Shown here piece after piece: positions 8,150 through 15,625 of a DNA stretch of 64,000 nucleotides. Source of the stretch: Nocardia inohanensis NBRC 100128 (GTDB lineage Bacteria > Actinomycetota > Actinomycetes > Mycobacteriales > Mycobacteriaceae); assembly GCF_001612945.1 (NCBI RefSeq), contig NZ_BDBK01000001.1:558001-622000 (forward strand). The letters run 5' to 3'. Under the pieces are notes generated by a model, which was not told the origin of the DNA, did not search any database, and was given only the letters and a program-made list of their open reading frames with translations. A program made the position numbers and the translations under genes. The number at the start of each line of letters is the position of its first letter. Position 1 is the stretch's first letter.

Positions 8150-8464
8150 ATGACCGATTTCCGAAGTACCAGTCGAGTGTCCGCCACCGGCGCCACCCCG
8201 ACCTGCGTGATCGCCGGTGAAATCGATATCCGGACCGTCGAAGGGTTCCGGAGCACGCTCCTGGGCGCGCTACGCTCCGGCGAGCCCGCCATCGTCGACC
8301 TGACCCGGGTCACCTTCTTCGGCGTCGCGGGTCTGCGGGCCCTGGTCGAGGCGCGCGATTACGCTGCCGCGCAGCAGATTTCGATGTGGATCATCGGATC
8401 GCACTGCGTCGAGCGGCTGCTCGTGGTCGCGGGCTTGGGCGACGATTTCGGCATCCGGCGGTAA
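8150..8464 (+). CDS. STAS domain protein, anti-sigma factor antagonist-like
   Basis: A 104-residue single STAS domain. In the classical system such proteins bind an anti-sigma kinase and release a stress sigma factor. CVIAGEIDIRTVEGF and VDLTRVTFFGVAGLRALVEA give the fold. The conserved loop that normally carries a phosphorylatable Ser or Thr (D-S-S-G type) reads GVAG here, with no Ser or Thr, so regulation by the usual phosphorylation is doubtful. Its 3' end overlaps the sigma factor gene on the other strand by 74 bases. No anti-sigma kinase gene is visible in the window. Confidence 0.7.
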   Translation: MTDFRSTSRVSATGATPTCVIAGEIDIRTVEGFRSTLLGALRSGEPAIVDLTRVTFFGVAGLRALVEARDYAAAQQISMWIIGSHCVERLLVVAGLGDDFGIRR

Positions 8465-9281
8465 TCGGCGCGGATCCCGCCCGCTCCCGCAGATCGCGCA
8501 GGATGCGGGCGAGGATCCGCGAGATCTGCATCTGTGAAATTCCCAGTACCGCGGCGATTTCGGTCTGCGTCTTGTCCTGGCCGTAGCGCATCACCAGGAT
8601 GGCGCGATCGCGTGGCGGCAGGTCCGCGAGCAACGGCCCCGCGATGATCGACTCCTCCATCAGGTCGTAGCCGGGATCCTCGACGGCGAGGCCGTCCACC
8701 GGCGCCAGCGGCTTGTCGGCCTCGTCATCGAAGGCGGCCCGGGTGTCCAGGGATTCGGTGGTGTAGCTGTTGGCGGCGATCAGCGCCTGGGTGATCTCGG
8801 TCAGCTCGGCGCCGGTCGCCTCCGACAGCTCCCGGGCGGTCGGCTGCCGGCCCAGTTGCTGCGACATATCGGGGATCACCGTGGTCAGCCGCTGCTGGAG
8901 CTCCTTGAGCCGCCGCGGTACCCGCACCGCCCAGGTGCTGTCGCGGAAATAGCGTTTGACCTCGCCCATGATGGTGGGAATGGCATACGCCAGGAAGGTC
9001 GCGCCGTTGCCCGGATCGAACCGGTCGACCGCCAGCACCACCCCGACCGCCGCGATCTGATTCAGATCCTCGAATTCGACGCCGCGCCCGGCATAGCGGC
9101 GCGCGATGTGCGCGCCCAGCGGCATGCACTTGCCGATGACCTCCGCCCGCAGCCGCGTGTGCTCGGCGCTGCCCGCCTCCAGGGCGGCGAGTTTGTCCAG
9201 CCAGGGCTCGATATTGTCGTACGAATCGCCGCCTCTTCGACGTTCGGTGCTGCCGGACACTGCTGCGTTCTCATGCGACAT
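8391..9281 (-). CDS. RNA polymerase sigma factor, SigF/SigB family
   Basis: A sigma-70 family stress factor of 296 residues. Region 2 contains FEDLNQIAAVGVVLAVDRFD and FLAYAIPTIMGEVKRYFRDS, with the WAVRVPRRLKEL element; region 3 follows; region 4 is DLPPRDRAILVMRYGQDKTQ plus GISQMQISRILARIL. This is the SigB/SigF/SigG pattern. A basic tail of about 30 residues beyond region 4 overlaps the convergent STAS gene and may not be conserved. The ATG at 9281 begins the family-like MSHEN start. Its own promoter matches the SigF/SigB consensus (9327-9351), so autoregulation is likely. Confidence 0.85.
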   Translation of the reverse strand: MSHENAAVSGSTERRRGGDSYDNIEPWLDKLAALEAGSAEHTRLRAEVIGKCMPLGAHIARRYAGRGVEFEDLNQIAAVGVVLAVDRFDPGNGATFLAYAIPTIMGEVKRYFRDSTWAVRVPRRLKELQQRLTTVIPDMSQQLGRQPTARELSEATGAELTEITQALIAANSYTTESLDTRAAFDDEADKPLAPVDGLAVEDPGYDLMEESIIAGPLLADLPPRDRAILVMRYGQDKTQTEIAAVLGISQMQISRILARILRDLRERAGSAPITAGCRNRRPSPRPRAAARRSAIR

Positions 9282-9326
9282 ATCGTTTTCCTCAACCGGG
9301 ACAATGAAATTGGCGTACCTCGGCCA

Positions 9327-9351
9327 ATACCCAGGCCGCCCGGAAGGAAAC
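9327..9351 (-). promoter_or_regulatory. SigF/SigB-type promoter of the sigma gene
   Basis: On the minus strand GTTT (9351-9348), 15 bases, then GGGTAT (9332-9327). This is the form recognised by SigF/SigB-type factors in actinobacteria. It lies 45 bases upstream of the sigma factor start, which would make the gene self-activating. Confidence 0.6.
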
Positions 9352-9364
9352 CCGTGGCGGCCGG

Positions 9365-9694
9365 TCAGGAGCGGCCCAGCGCTCGCGCGAGCTGGGCTTT
9401 GTTCATCTTCGACCGGCCTTCGATATTGCGTTGCCGGGCCTCGTTGTAGAGCTGATCGCGGGTCAGGCCCTTGGGACCGCTTTTCCCGGAGCGCTGCCCG
9501 CCGCGCTGTTGCGGCGACTTGTCCTTGATGGAGCTGCGGCTGGCGGTCTTGGTCTGGCCCTGCTGGGCGCGGTTCTTGTTGACGGTGCGAGCGGCGATCT
9601 CCTCGGCCCGGTCGGTGTTCTCCCCGCGCTCCTCGGCCGAATCCTTGATGTGCTTGTACTGCCGTTCCTGTTTGGCTGTCCATTCCTTCGGCAT
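9365..9694 (-). CDS. Small stress-associated protein with Rho-N/SAP-like C-terminus
   Basis: A 109-residue very basic protein. The first half is charged helix (MPKEWTAKQERQYKHIKDSA); the middle is Gln/Lys/Ser-rich and probably disordered; the end (RDQLYNEARQRNIEGRSKMN) looks like a Rho N-terminal or SAP-like nucleic-acid-binding motif. Similar proteins are annotated in actinobacteria as plasmid stabilisation proteins, without strong basis. AGGAGG precedes the ATG at 9694, and a SigF-type promoter is visible at 9733-9757. It lies directly upstream of the sigma gene, so read-through could link the two. Confidence 0.65.
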   Translation of the reverse strand: MPKEWTAKQERQYKHIKDSAEERGENTDRAEEIAARTVNKNRAQQGQTKTASRSSIKDKSPQQRGGQRSGKSGPKGLTRDQLYNEARQRNIEGRSKMNKAQLARALGRS

Positions 9695-9732
9695 GACGTG
9701 CCTCCTGATGGTTGTACGGCGTTATCGCGGCG

Positions 9733-9757
9733 GTACCCGGCCGTGCGGTCGGCAAAC
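9733..9757 (-). promoter_or_regulatory. SigF/SigB-type promoter of the 9365-9694 gene
   Basis: Minus strand GTTT (9757-9754), a 15-base spacer, then GGGTAC (9738-9733), 38 bases before the start at 9694. It matches the sigma gene's promoter except for the last base. Confidence 0.5.
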
Positions 9758-9840
9758 TCGCAGCGTGGGCCGGGATTAACCAGGCCGTTTTCGGCTATGT
9801 GCCGGAGTGTTCACCGCAGGCATCGGAAAGGAGCACAGTC

Positions 9841-10680
9841 ATGGGGTTCGACGAACGCAAACAGGAACCGCCCGGAGTGCAGGAGCAGATGCGCCAGGTC
9901 CCCGACTGCGGTGAGGACAGCTATCGCGGTTCGGGGAAATTGACCGGCAAGATCGCGGTGATCACCGGCGGCGACAGCGGGATCGGCCGGGCCGTCGCGA
10001 TCGCCTATGCCCGCGAGGGCGCCGATATCGTGCTGTCGTATCTGAACGAGCACGCCGACGCCGAGGCCGTTCGCAAGCTGGTGGAGGACGCGGGGCGGCG
10101 CATCGTGCTGGCGCCGGGGGACCTGTCCGATGCCGCGGTGTGCAGGGCGCTGATCGATACGGCGGTACGGGAATTCGGGCGGGTCGACATCCTGGTCAGC
10201 AATGCGGCCTATCAGATGACCCACGAGGACCTCGACGAGATCTCCGACGAGGAATTCGACTACACCTTCAAAGTCAATGTGTCGGCGTACTTCACGCTGG
10301 TGAAGGCGGCGCTGCCGCATATGGGGGCGGGCGGGTCGATCATCGCCAGTTCGTCGGTCAATTCGGATATGCCCTCGCCGACGCTGGCGCCCTATGCCGC
10401 CACCAAGGCCGCCATCGCGAATCTCTCGGCCAGTTTGGCGCAGTTGCTGGGGCCGCGGGGCATTCGCGTGAACAGTGTTGCGCCGGGGCCGATCTGGACG
10501 CCGCTGATCCCATCGACCATGCCGGAGAAGAAGGTCGAATCCTTCGGTGACGACACCCCGCTGGGGCGGGCCGGGCAGCCGGCCGAACTCGCGCCCGCGT
10601 ATGTGCTTTTGGCAAGTGACGAAGGCAGTTACATGTCCGGCGCGCGGGTGGCGGTTACCGGCGGGCGGCCTATTCTCTGA
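9841..10680 (+). CDS. SDR family oxidoreductase, general-stress type
   Basis: A 279-residue short-chain dehydrogenase with a 35-residue N-terminal extension (QEPPGVQEQMRQVPDCGEDSY) typical of the YhdG/YhxC-like stress SDRs found near stress sigma factors. The cofactor motif ITGGDSGIGRAVA is followed by SNAAYQM, SSSVNSD and YAATKAAI, the Ser/Tyr/Lys triad. GAAAGGAG precedes the ATG at 9841. It stands among genes with SigF-type promoters, although I could not find a convincing box for this gene itself. The substrate is unknown. Confidence 0.8.
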   Translation: MGFDERKQEPPGVQEQMRQVPDCGEDSYRGSGKLTGKIAVITGGDSGIGRAVAIAYAREGADIVLSYLNEHADAEAVRKLVEDAGRRIVLAPGDLSDAAVCRALIDTAVREFGRVDILVSNAAYQMTHEDLDEISDEEFDYTFKVNVSAYFTLVKAALPHMGAGGSIIASSSVNSDMPSPTLAPYAATKAAIANLSASLAQLLGPRGIRVNSVAPGPIWTPLIPSTMPEKKVESFGDDTPLGRAGQPAELAPAYVLLASDEGSYMSGARVAVTGGRPIL

Positions 10681-10684
10681 GCCG

Positions 10685-10709
10685 GTTTCCGCCGGTCAAC
10701 GCCGGGTAT
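10685..10709 (+). promoter_or_regulatory. SigF/SigB-type promoter of the YihY/BrkB gene
   Basis: GTTT (10685-10688), 15 bases, then GGGTAT (10704-10709), 27 bases upstream of the ATG at 10736. It starts just after the SDR stop. Confidence 0.55.
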
Positions 10710-10735
10710 GTCATGGGCAGCGCGGAGGTGGGCCC

Positions 10736-11668
10736 ATGGCACGACGGATATCAGGTCCGACAGATATGCCCGGGCGGCGTTGGGGCGAGGCGGCGAAGCG
10801 CGTGCTGTGGGGAGTGTGGACCGATCGGCTCACCGATTGGGCCGCGGCACTGACCTACTACAGCATGCTGTCATTGTTTCCGGCGATTCTGGTTCTGATC
10901 GCCGTACTCGGTTTGCTGGGGCCCGACGCGACCGGTTCGTTGATCTCGACGGTCCGGGAGATCGGGCCCGGCAACGGGACCGCGCTCATCGTCGACGGCA
11001 TCCAACGATTGCAGGACGCCCGATCCTATTCCGGGCCTTTGGCATTCGTGGGTCTGGGCACGGCGGTCTGGACCTCTTCGGGATATATCGGCGCGTTCAT
11101 CCGGGCCGCGAACTCGCTGTACGAGGTGGATGAGGGACGCTCGATCTGGAAGACGCTGCCGCTGCGGATCGGGCTGACCTTCGCCACCGTGTCGATCGTG
11201 GCGGTGTCGGCGGTGGGGGTGTTGTTCACCGGGCGGCTCGCGCAGCGGGCGGGGGAGTGGCTCGGGGTGGGCGATTCCGCGGTGGGGTTGTGGGGCGTGC
11301 TCAAATGGCCGGTGCTGGCGCTGCTGGTGAGTTTGGTTTGCGCGCTGCTGTATTGGGCGGCTCCGAATGTTCAGCAGCCCGGATTTCGTTGGCTCACACC
11401 GGGAAGCGCGCTCGCCGTAGTGGTCTGGATCGCGGCTTCGGCCGGATTCACCGTCTATGTCACGCATTTCGGTTCCTTCAATCAGGTGTACGGGTCGCTG
11501 GGCGGTGCGGTGGTGTTCCTGATCTGGTTGTGGCTGACCAATCTGGCCGTGCTGCTGGGCGCGGCGTTCGATGCCGAACTGGCGCGCGGGCGGGGGATCG
11601 AGCAGGGGCGGCCCGCCGAGCAGAAGCCGATTCTGCCGCCCCGGGACGAGCCCGAGGACACGGACTAG
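10736..11668 (+). CDS. YihY/virulence factor BrkB family inner-membrane protein
   Basis: A 310-residue protein with about six membrane segments. The start of the first (DWAAALTYYSMLSLFPAIL), the LAFVGLGTAVWTSSGYIGAF segment and the FNQVYGSLGGAVVFLIWLWL segment are the YihY/BrkB pattern. The family was once called RNase BN, but that activity belongs to another protein; the real role is unresolved. The tail is hydrophilic and Pro/Glu-rich. The ATG at 10736 has GGAGGTGGG upstream, and a SigF-type promoter suggests stress induction. A hairpin follows the stop. Confidence 0.85.
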   Translation: MARRISGPTDMPGRRWGEAAKRVLWGVWTDRLTDWAAALTYYSMLSLFPAILVLIAVLGLLGPDATGSLISTVREIGPGNGTALIVDGIQRLQDARSYSGPLAFVGLGTAVWTSSGYIGAFIRAANSLYEVDEGRSIWKTLPLRIGLTFATVSIVAVSAVGVLFTGRLAQRAGEWLGVGDSAVGLWGVLKWPVLALLVSLVCALLYWAAPNVQQPGFRWLTPGSALAVVVWIAASAGFTVYVTHFGSFNQVYGSLGGAVVFLIWLWLTNLAVLLGAAFDAELARGRGIEQGRPAEQKPILPPRDEPEDTD

Positions 11669-11674
11669 GCCGAT

Positions 11675-11703
11675 GCCGCCGCCGGGCGATGCCGGGCGGC
11701 GGC
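11675..11703 (+). terminator. Hairpin terminator after the YihY/BrkB gene
   Basis: GCCGCCGCC (11675-11683) pairs with GGCGGCGGC (11695-11703), a 9-base GC stem with an 11-base loop, starting 7 bases past the stop. Confidence 0.5.
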
Positions 11704-11761
11704 TGTTAGCGTCTGCGCTGATCGGAGTCGGATGCCGGGTGCGGAGTGAGGGAGTGCGAGT

Positions 11762-12949
11762 GTGAGTGCCGATGGCGGCAAGCCGGCGGGCGGTGATGCC
11801 GCGCCGGTGAGCCTGGGGACGATCGCGCGCGAGTGGGGGCGGATCGGGTGTATCGGATTCGGCGGACCGCCAACCCATATCGCGCTGCTGCGGCGGTTGT
11901 GCGTGGAGCGGCGAGGGTGGATCGAGGCTACCGAGTTCGAGGACGCGATCGCGACGACGAATCTGCTGCCGGGGCCGGCGTCCACGCAGTTGGCCATCTA
12001 CTGCGCGTGGCGGTTACGGGGGACCCCCGGGGCGCTCGTGGGCGGGGTGTGTTTCATCGTGCCGGGGCTGGTGCTGATTCTGGGGCTGGCGGCGTTCTTC
12101 CTCTCCGGTGATCTGCCGTCGTGGGCGGCGGGCGCGGCGGCCGGGGCGGGTGCGGCGGTGGCGGCGGTCGCGGTGCAGGCGGGGACGGGCCTGTTGCCCG
12201 CCAGTTGGCAGCGGGCGGGGGCGCAGCGGTCGGCGCGGGCGCGCTGGATCGGGTATCTGATCGTGGGGGCGCTCGCCGCCGCGTTGATCGGCCCGTGGCT
12301 GGTATTGGTGCTCGTCGCAGCGGGATTGGTGGAGATCGTGGTGCGCGGGGCGGTGCCGCGCCGCTCCGGAGCGGCGGTGGGGCCACTGCCGCTGGCGGTC
12401 GGTGTGCCCGCGCTGGGTGGGCTCGCGGCGGTCGCCTGGGTGGCGTTGAAGGTGGGTGCGCTGTCCTACGGCGGCGGGTTCGTGATCATCCCGCTCATGC
12501 AATCCGATGCGGTGGACCGGTATCACTGGATGAGCCCGGGGCAATTCCTCAATGCTGTTGCGCTGGGGCAGATCACGCCGGGGCCGGTGGTGCAGACTGT
12601 GGCGGTGGTCGGCTATGCGGCGGCCGGGGTGTTCGGCGGATTGCTGGCCGCCGTGGTCGCTTTCACGCCTTCGTTCCTGTTCATCATCTTCGGGGGACGG
12701 CATTTCGATCGGCTGCGGGCCGACCGCACCATCCAGGCGTTCCTATCCGGTGCCGGGCCCGCGGTGATCGGGGCGATCATCGGTTCCGCGTTTCCGCTCG
12801 CGATGGCGTTGCGACACGGCTGGCAGTACGCGATCCTGGCCGCCGCCGCAGTGTGGTTGCTGATCGCGCGCCGCGGGGTGGTCAGCGCTCTGCTCGGGGC
12901 GGGCGCGCTCGGTGTGGCGGCTGCGCTGGCCGGGCTTCCCATCGGCTGA
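11762..12949 (+). CDS. chrA: Chromate transporter, ChrA (CHR) family
   Basis: A two-domain CHR-family membrane protein of 395 residues, which would extrude chromate from the cytoplasm using the proton gradient. Each half has the signature: GFGGPPTHIALLRR in the first and LSYGGGFVIIPLMQSD in the second, with LLPGPASTQLAIY and LGQITPGPVVQTVAVV following. The length is normal for the long form. The start is the GTG at 11762. The next gene downstream is a metal-sensor regulator on the same strand, but 77 bases with its own operators separate them, so a shared operon is doubtful. Confidence 0.85.
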   Translation: MSADGGKPAGGDAAPVSLGTIAREWGRIGCIGFGGPPTHIALLRRLCVERRGWIEATEFEDAIATTNLLPGPASTQLAIYCAWRLRGTPGALVGGVCFIVPGLVLILGLAAFFLSGDLPSWAAGAAAGAGAAVAAVAVQAGTGLLPASWQRAGAQRSARARWIGYLIVGALAAALIGPWLVLVLVAAGLVEIVVRGAVPRRSGAAVGPLPLAVGVPALGGLAAVAWVALKVGALSYGGGFVIIPLMQSDAVDRYHWMSPGQFLNAVALGQITPGPVVQTVAVVGYAAAGVFGGLLAAVVAFTPSFLFIIFGGRHFDRLRADRTIQAFLSGAGPAVIGAIIGSAFPLAMALRHGWQYAILAAAAVWLLIARRGVVSALLGAGALGVAAALAGLPIG

Positions 12950-12955
12950 CCAGCT

Positions 12956-12974
12956 CATATCAATCACTGTTGAT
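12956..12974. promoter_or_regulatory. Upstream half-operator for the CadC/CmtR-type regulator
   Basis: CATATCAA followed by TCACTG and TTGAT, an imperfect inverted repeat. Its left arm CATATCAA is repeated exactly at 13000-13007. It lies 52 bases before the regulator start. Confidence 0.4.
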
Positions 12975-12999
12975 TCCGGGCATCCTTGCCCGGTAGCTT

Positions 13000-13029
13000 C
13001 ATATCAACGATCGTAAGGATGTTGATATG
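13000..13029. promoter_or_regulatory. Main metal-sensor operator overlapping the start codon
   Basis: CATATCAAC (13000-13008) and GTTGATATG (13021-13029) form a perfect 9-base inverted repeat with a 12-base spacer. The last three bases are the start codon of the regulator gene. The AT-rich inverted repeat is typical of SmtB/ArsR-family operators. Confidence 0.6.
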
Positions 13030-13389
13030 ACCTCGGACGCCGTCGACTCGTGCGACCTGCTCTGCCTGGATCTCCCGCACGCCGAACGCATCCGCGCGAG
13101 CCTGCCCGCCGCCGCGCAGGTGGAACCGGCCGCCCAGGCCGCGCGGGCACTCGGCGATCCCACCCGGCTGACCATCGCGACGGCCCTGAACTCCGGTGAC
13201 GCGCTCTGTGTTTGCGATCTGGCGTGGGTGGTCGGGCAAGCCCAGAACCTGGTCTCACATCATCTACGGCAACTCAAGATCGCCGGGCTGGTCGCGGCCC
13301 GCCGCCAGGGCCGCCTGGTCATGTACCGCCTGACCCCGCGCGGCCACGCCCTCGTCGAGGCTGTCACCGCACTGTCCGCAACCGCCTAG
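13027..13389 (+). CDS. ArsR/SmtB family metal-sensing repressor (CadC/CmtR-like)
   Basis: A 120-residue winged-helix repressor. The core has ALGDPTRLTIATALNSGDAL, the CVCDLA metal and recognition segment at Cys61 and Cys63, then the recognition helix region AQNLVSHHLRQLK. The N-terminus adds Cys9 and Cys13. This Cys layout (two in an N-terminal arm, two in CVC) matches Cd/Pb sensors such as Staphylococcus CadC. When metal binds, the repressor leaves the DNA. It sits 7 bases upstream of a P1B ATPase gene, clearly an operon, and its operator overlaps its own start codon. Confidence 0.85.
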   Translation: MTSDAVDSCDLLCLDLPHAERIRASLPAAAQVEPAAQAARALGDPTRLTIATALNSGDALCVCDLAWVVGQAQNLVSHHLRQLKIAGLVAARRQGRLVMYRLTPRGHALVEAVTALSATA

Positions 13390-13396
13390 GCAGACC

Positions 13397-15529
13397 ATGT
13401 CCGACGCCTGCTGTGGCAGCGAAAAGCGTTCGGCCGCAAATCAGATCGAGTCAGAGAACTGCTGTGGGACGGAGAAGCCTGCCGTGGCGCTGCCGACCAT
13501 CGGTGATGCCTGCTGTTCGGGAGCGGCCCCGCACGCGGAGCAAAGGTCACTGCCGGCTATACCTGTCGATAGCTGCTGTTCGTTCGAAACAAGCCCGGCG
13601 ACCGGCGAATCGGAGGCAGCGCCGCTGCGGGTATGGCAGGTGCGGCAGCTGCGTTATGCGGTCGTCGCTGCTGTATTGCTTTGCGGTGGTTGGCCGGTGG
13701 GGTGTTTCGGGTTCGCGCGCGGTGCTGACCTGTTCGCACTCGGCGCGGCGGCGGTCGGGGCAATGTCGTTCGCGCCCGGAGCGATCCGGGGTCTGCGGCA
13801 TCGGCGGATCGGGGTCGGCACGCTGATGACGATCGCGGCCGTCGGCGCGGTCGCGCTCGGGCAGTTCACCGAGGCGGCGATGCTCGGGGTGCTGTTCTCG
13901 GTCGCCGAGGGGCTCGAGCATTACGCCATTGTGCGTACGCGGCGTGGGCTGCGGGCGCTGCTCTCGCTGGTGCCCCCGGTCGTCACTGTTCTTCGGAACG
14001 GGCGCGAAACAAAGGTCGCGCCGAGTGAATTGGTGATCGATGACGTGATCGTGCTGCGTCCGGGGGAACGTGCGGCCACCGACGGCGTCATCACGGCGGG
14101 GCGTACCAGCTTGGATCTGTCGGCCATCACGGGGGAGTCGATGCCGGTGGAAGCCGGCGTGGGGGAGGTCGTCAGCGCGGGAGTCATCAACGGCGGCGGC
14201 GCGATCGAGGTGCGGGTGACCGCCGCGGCCTCCGACAGTTCGCTGGCGCGGATCGTGCATCTGGTGGAGGAGGCGCAGGAGCGCAAGGGATCCGGGCAGC
14301 GGATGGCCGATCGGGTCGCGCGGCCGCTGGTGCCGGCCATTCTGGTGCTCGCGGCAGCCGTCGCGGGAATCGGTGCGCTGCTGGGGGATCCGCTGCTGTG
14401 GCTGGAGCGGGCGCTGGTGGTGCTGGTCGCCGCTTCGCCGTGCGCACTGGCCATTTCGATCCCGCTGACCGTGGTCGCGGCCGTGGGGGCGGCCAGTCGG
14501 CAAGGAGCGCTCGTCAAAGGCGGTGCGGCGGTGGAGGAGCTGGGGCGGATCCGGGTGGTCGCGCTGGACAAGACCGGGACTCTCACGCGGAACGCGCCCG
14601 AGGTGATCGCGGTCGTCGCCGACGACGAGCGGTCCGCGCTGGCGGTCGCCGCCGCTTTGGAGGCGCGCAGCGAACACCCGCTGGCGCGGGCTGTGCTCGC
14701 CGCTGCGGGGCCGGAAGTGGCTGCCGCGCAGAATGTCACCGCCGTCGCCGGGAACGGTTTGACGGGGACCCTGGAGGGTCGGTGGTTGCGGTTGGGTAAG
14801 CCGGGCTGGATCGAACCCGGTCGCTTCGCCGCCGACGTCGAGCACTGGCAGGGGGAGGGGGCGACCGTCGTGCTGCTGGAGTGCGACGGCGCGGTCACCG
14901 CCGCTATCGCCGTGCGGGACGAATTGCGGCCGGAGGCAGCCGAATCCGTGCGGCTGCTGCGTGCGCTGGGTATCGAGGTCGCCATGCTCACCGGCGACAA
15001 TCGCCGCACCGCAGTGGCTTTGGGTGCGGCGGCCGGTATCTCGGCCGTGTATGCCGATCTGCTGCCCGCGGACAAGGCCCGTCTCGTCACCGAACTCGGG
15101 GGCGGCCACCGCATCGCCATGGTCGGTGACGGTGTGAACGATGCGCCCGCTCTGGCCACCGCAGATATCGGAATCGCCATGGGCGCCATGGGAACCGACG
15201 TCGCCATCGAGACCGCCGATGTCGCGCTGATGGGTGAGGATCTGCGGCAGCTGCCGCAACTGCTGGAGCGATCGCGGCGGACCCGCCGCATCATGGTGCA
15301 GAACATCGCGCTGTCGCTGGCGATCATCGCCGGGCTCATCCCGCTCGCCGCGGCAGGTGTGCTCGGCCTTGCCCCGGTGGTCTTTCTGCACGAGTTCGCC
15401 GAGATTCTGGTGATAGTCAATGCGATTCGCGCGGCCCGTTCTCCTGCCAACCTCCCGCAAGCACTCGCCGCGCCCCGGATGATGCCCTCCGACATTGCGT
15501 TACGGCAAACGGATCCGAGCCATATGTAA
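13397..15529 (+). CDS. Heavy-metal translocating P1B-type ATPase with Cys-pair N-terminus
   Basis: A 710-residue membrane pump that would export a soft or divalent metal (Cd, Zn, Pb or Co) using ATP. The N-terminus has no HMA domain; instead four Cys pairs appear at residues 5-6, 22-23, 39-40 and 60-61, each in an Asp/Ser/Asn-x-Cys-Cys context. Then come the TGES actuator motif, SPCALAI as the metal-binding helix near residue 346, DKTGT with Asp391 phosphorylated, SEHPLA and GDGVNDAPAL. SPC instead of CPC points to the P1B-4 branch, but the last helix reads HEFAEIL instead of HEGxT. It is in an operon with the Cd-type sensor. Confidence 0.85.
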   Translation: MSDACCGSEKRSAANQIESENCCGTEKPAVALPTIGDACCSGAAPHAEQRSLPAIPVDSCCSFETSPATGESEAAPLRVWQVRQLRYAVVAAVLLCGGWPVGCFGFARGADLFALGAAAVGAMSFAPGAIRGLRHRRIGVGTLMTIAAVGAVALGQFTEAAMLGVLFSVAEGLEHYAIVRTRRGLRALLSLVPPVVTVLRNGRETKVAPSELVIDDVIVLRPGERAATDGVITAGRTSLDLSAITGESMPVEAGVGEVVSAGVINGGGAIEVRVTAAASDSSLARIVHLVEEAQERKGSGQRMADRVARPLVPAILVLAAAVAGIGALLGDPLLWLERALVVLVAASPCALAISIPLTVVAAVGAASRQGALVKGGAAVEELGRIRVVALDKTGTLTRNAPEVIAVVADDERSALAVAAALEARSEHPLARAVLAAAGPEVAAAQNVTAVAGNGLTGTLEGRWLRLGKPGWIEPGRFAADVEHWQGEGATVVLLECDGAVTAAIAVRDELRPEAAESVRLLRALGIEVAMLTGDNRRTAVALGAAAGISAVYADLLPADKARLVTELGGGHRIAMVGDGVNDAPALATADIGIAMGAMGTDVAIETADVALMGEDLRQLPQLLERSRRTRRIMVQNIALSLAIIAGLIPLAAAGVLGLAPVVFLHEFAEILVIVNAIRAARSPANLPQALAAPRMMPSDIALRQTDPSHM

Positions 15530-15625
15530 CTGTTTCGACAGAAGTCAAGAACACCAGCTATCGCTGGGTACATAGTGCGCAAGCCGGGCCGGACCCGGAG
15601 GCAAGTTATATAGAAAGTTACGACC

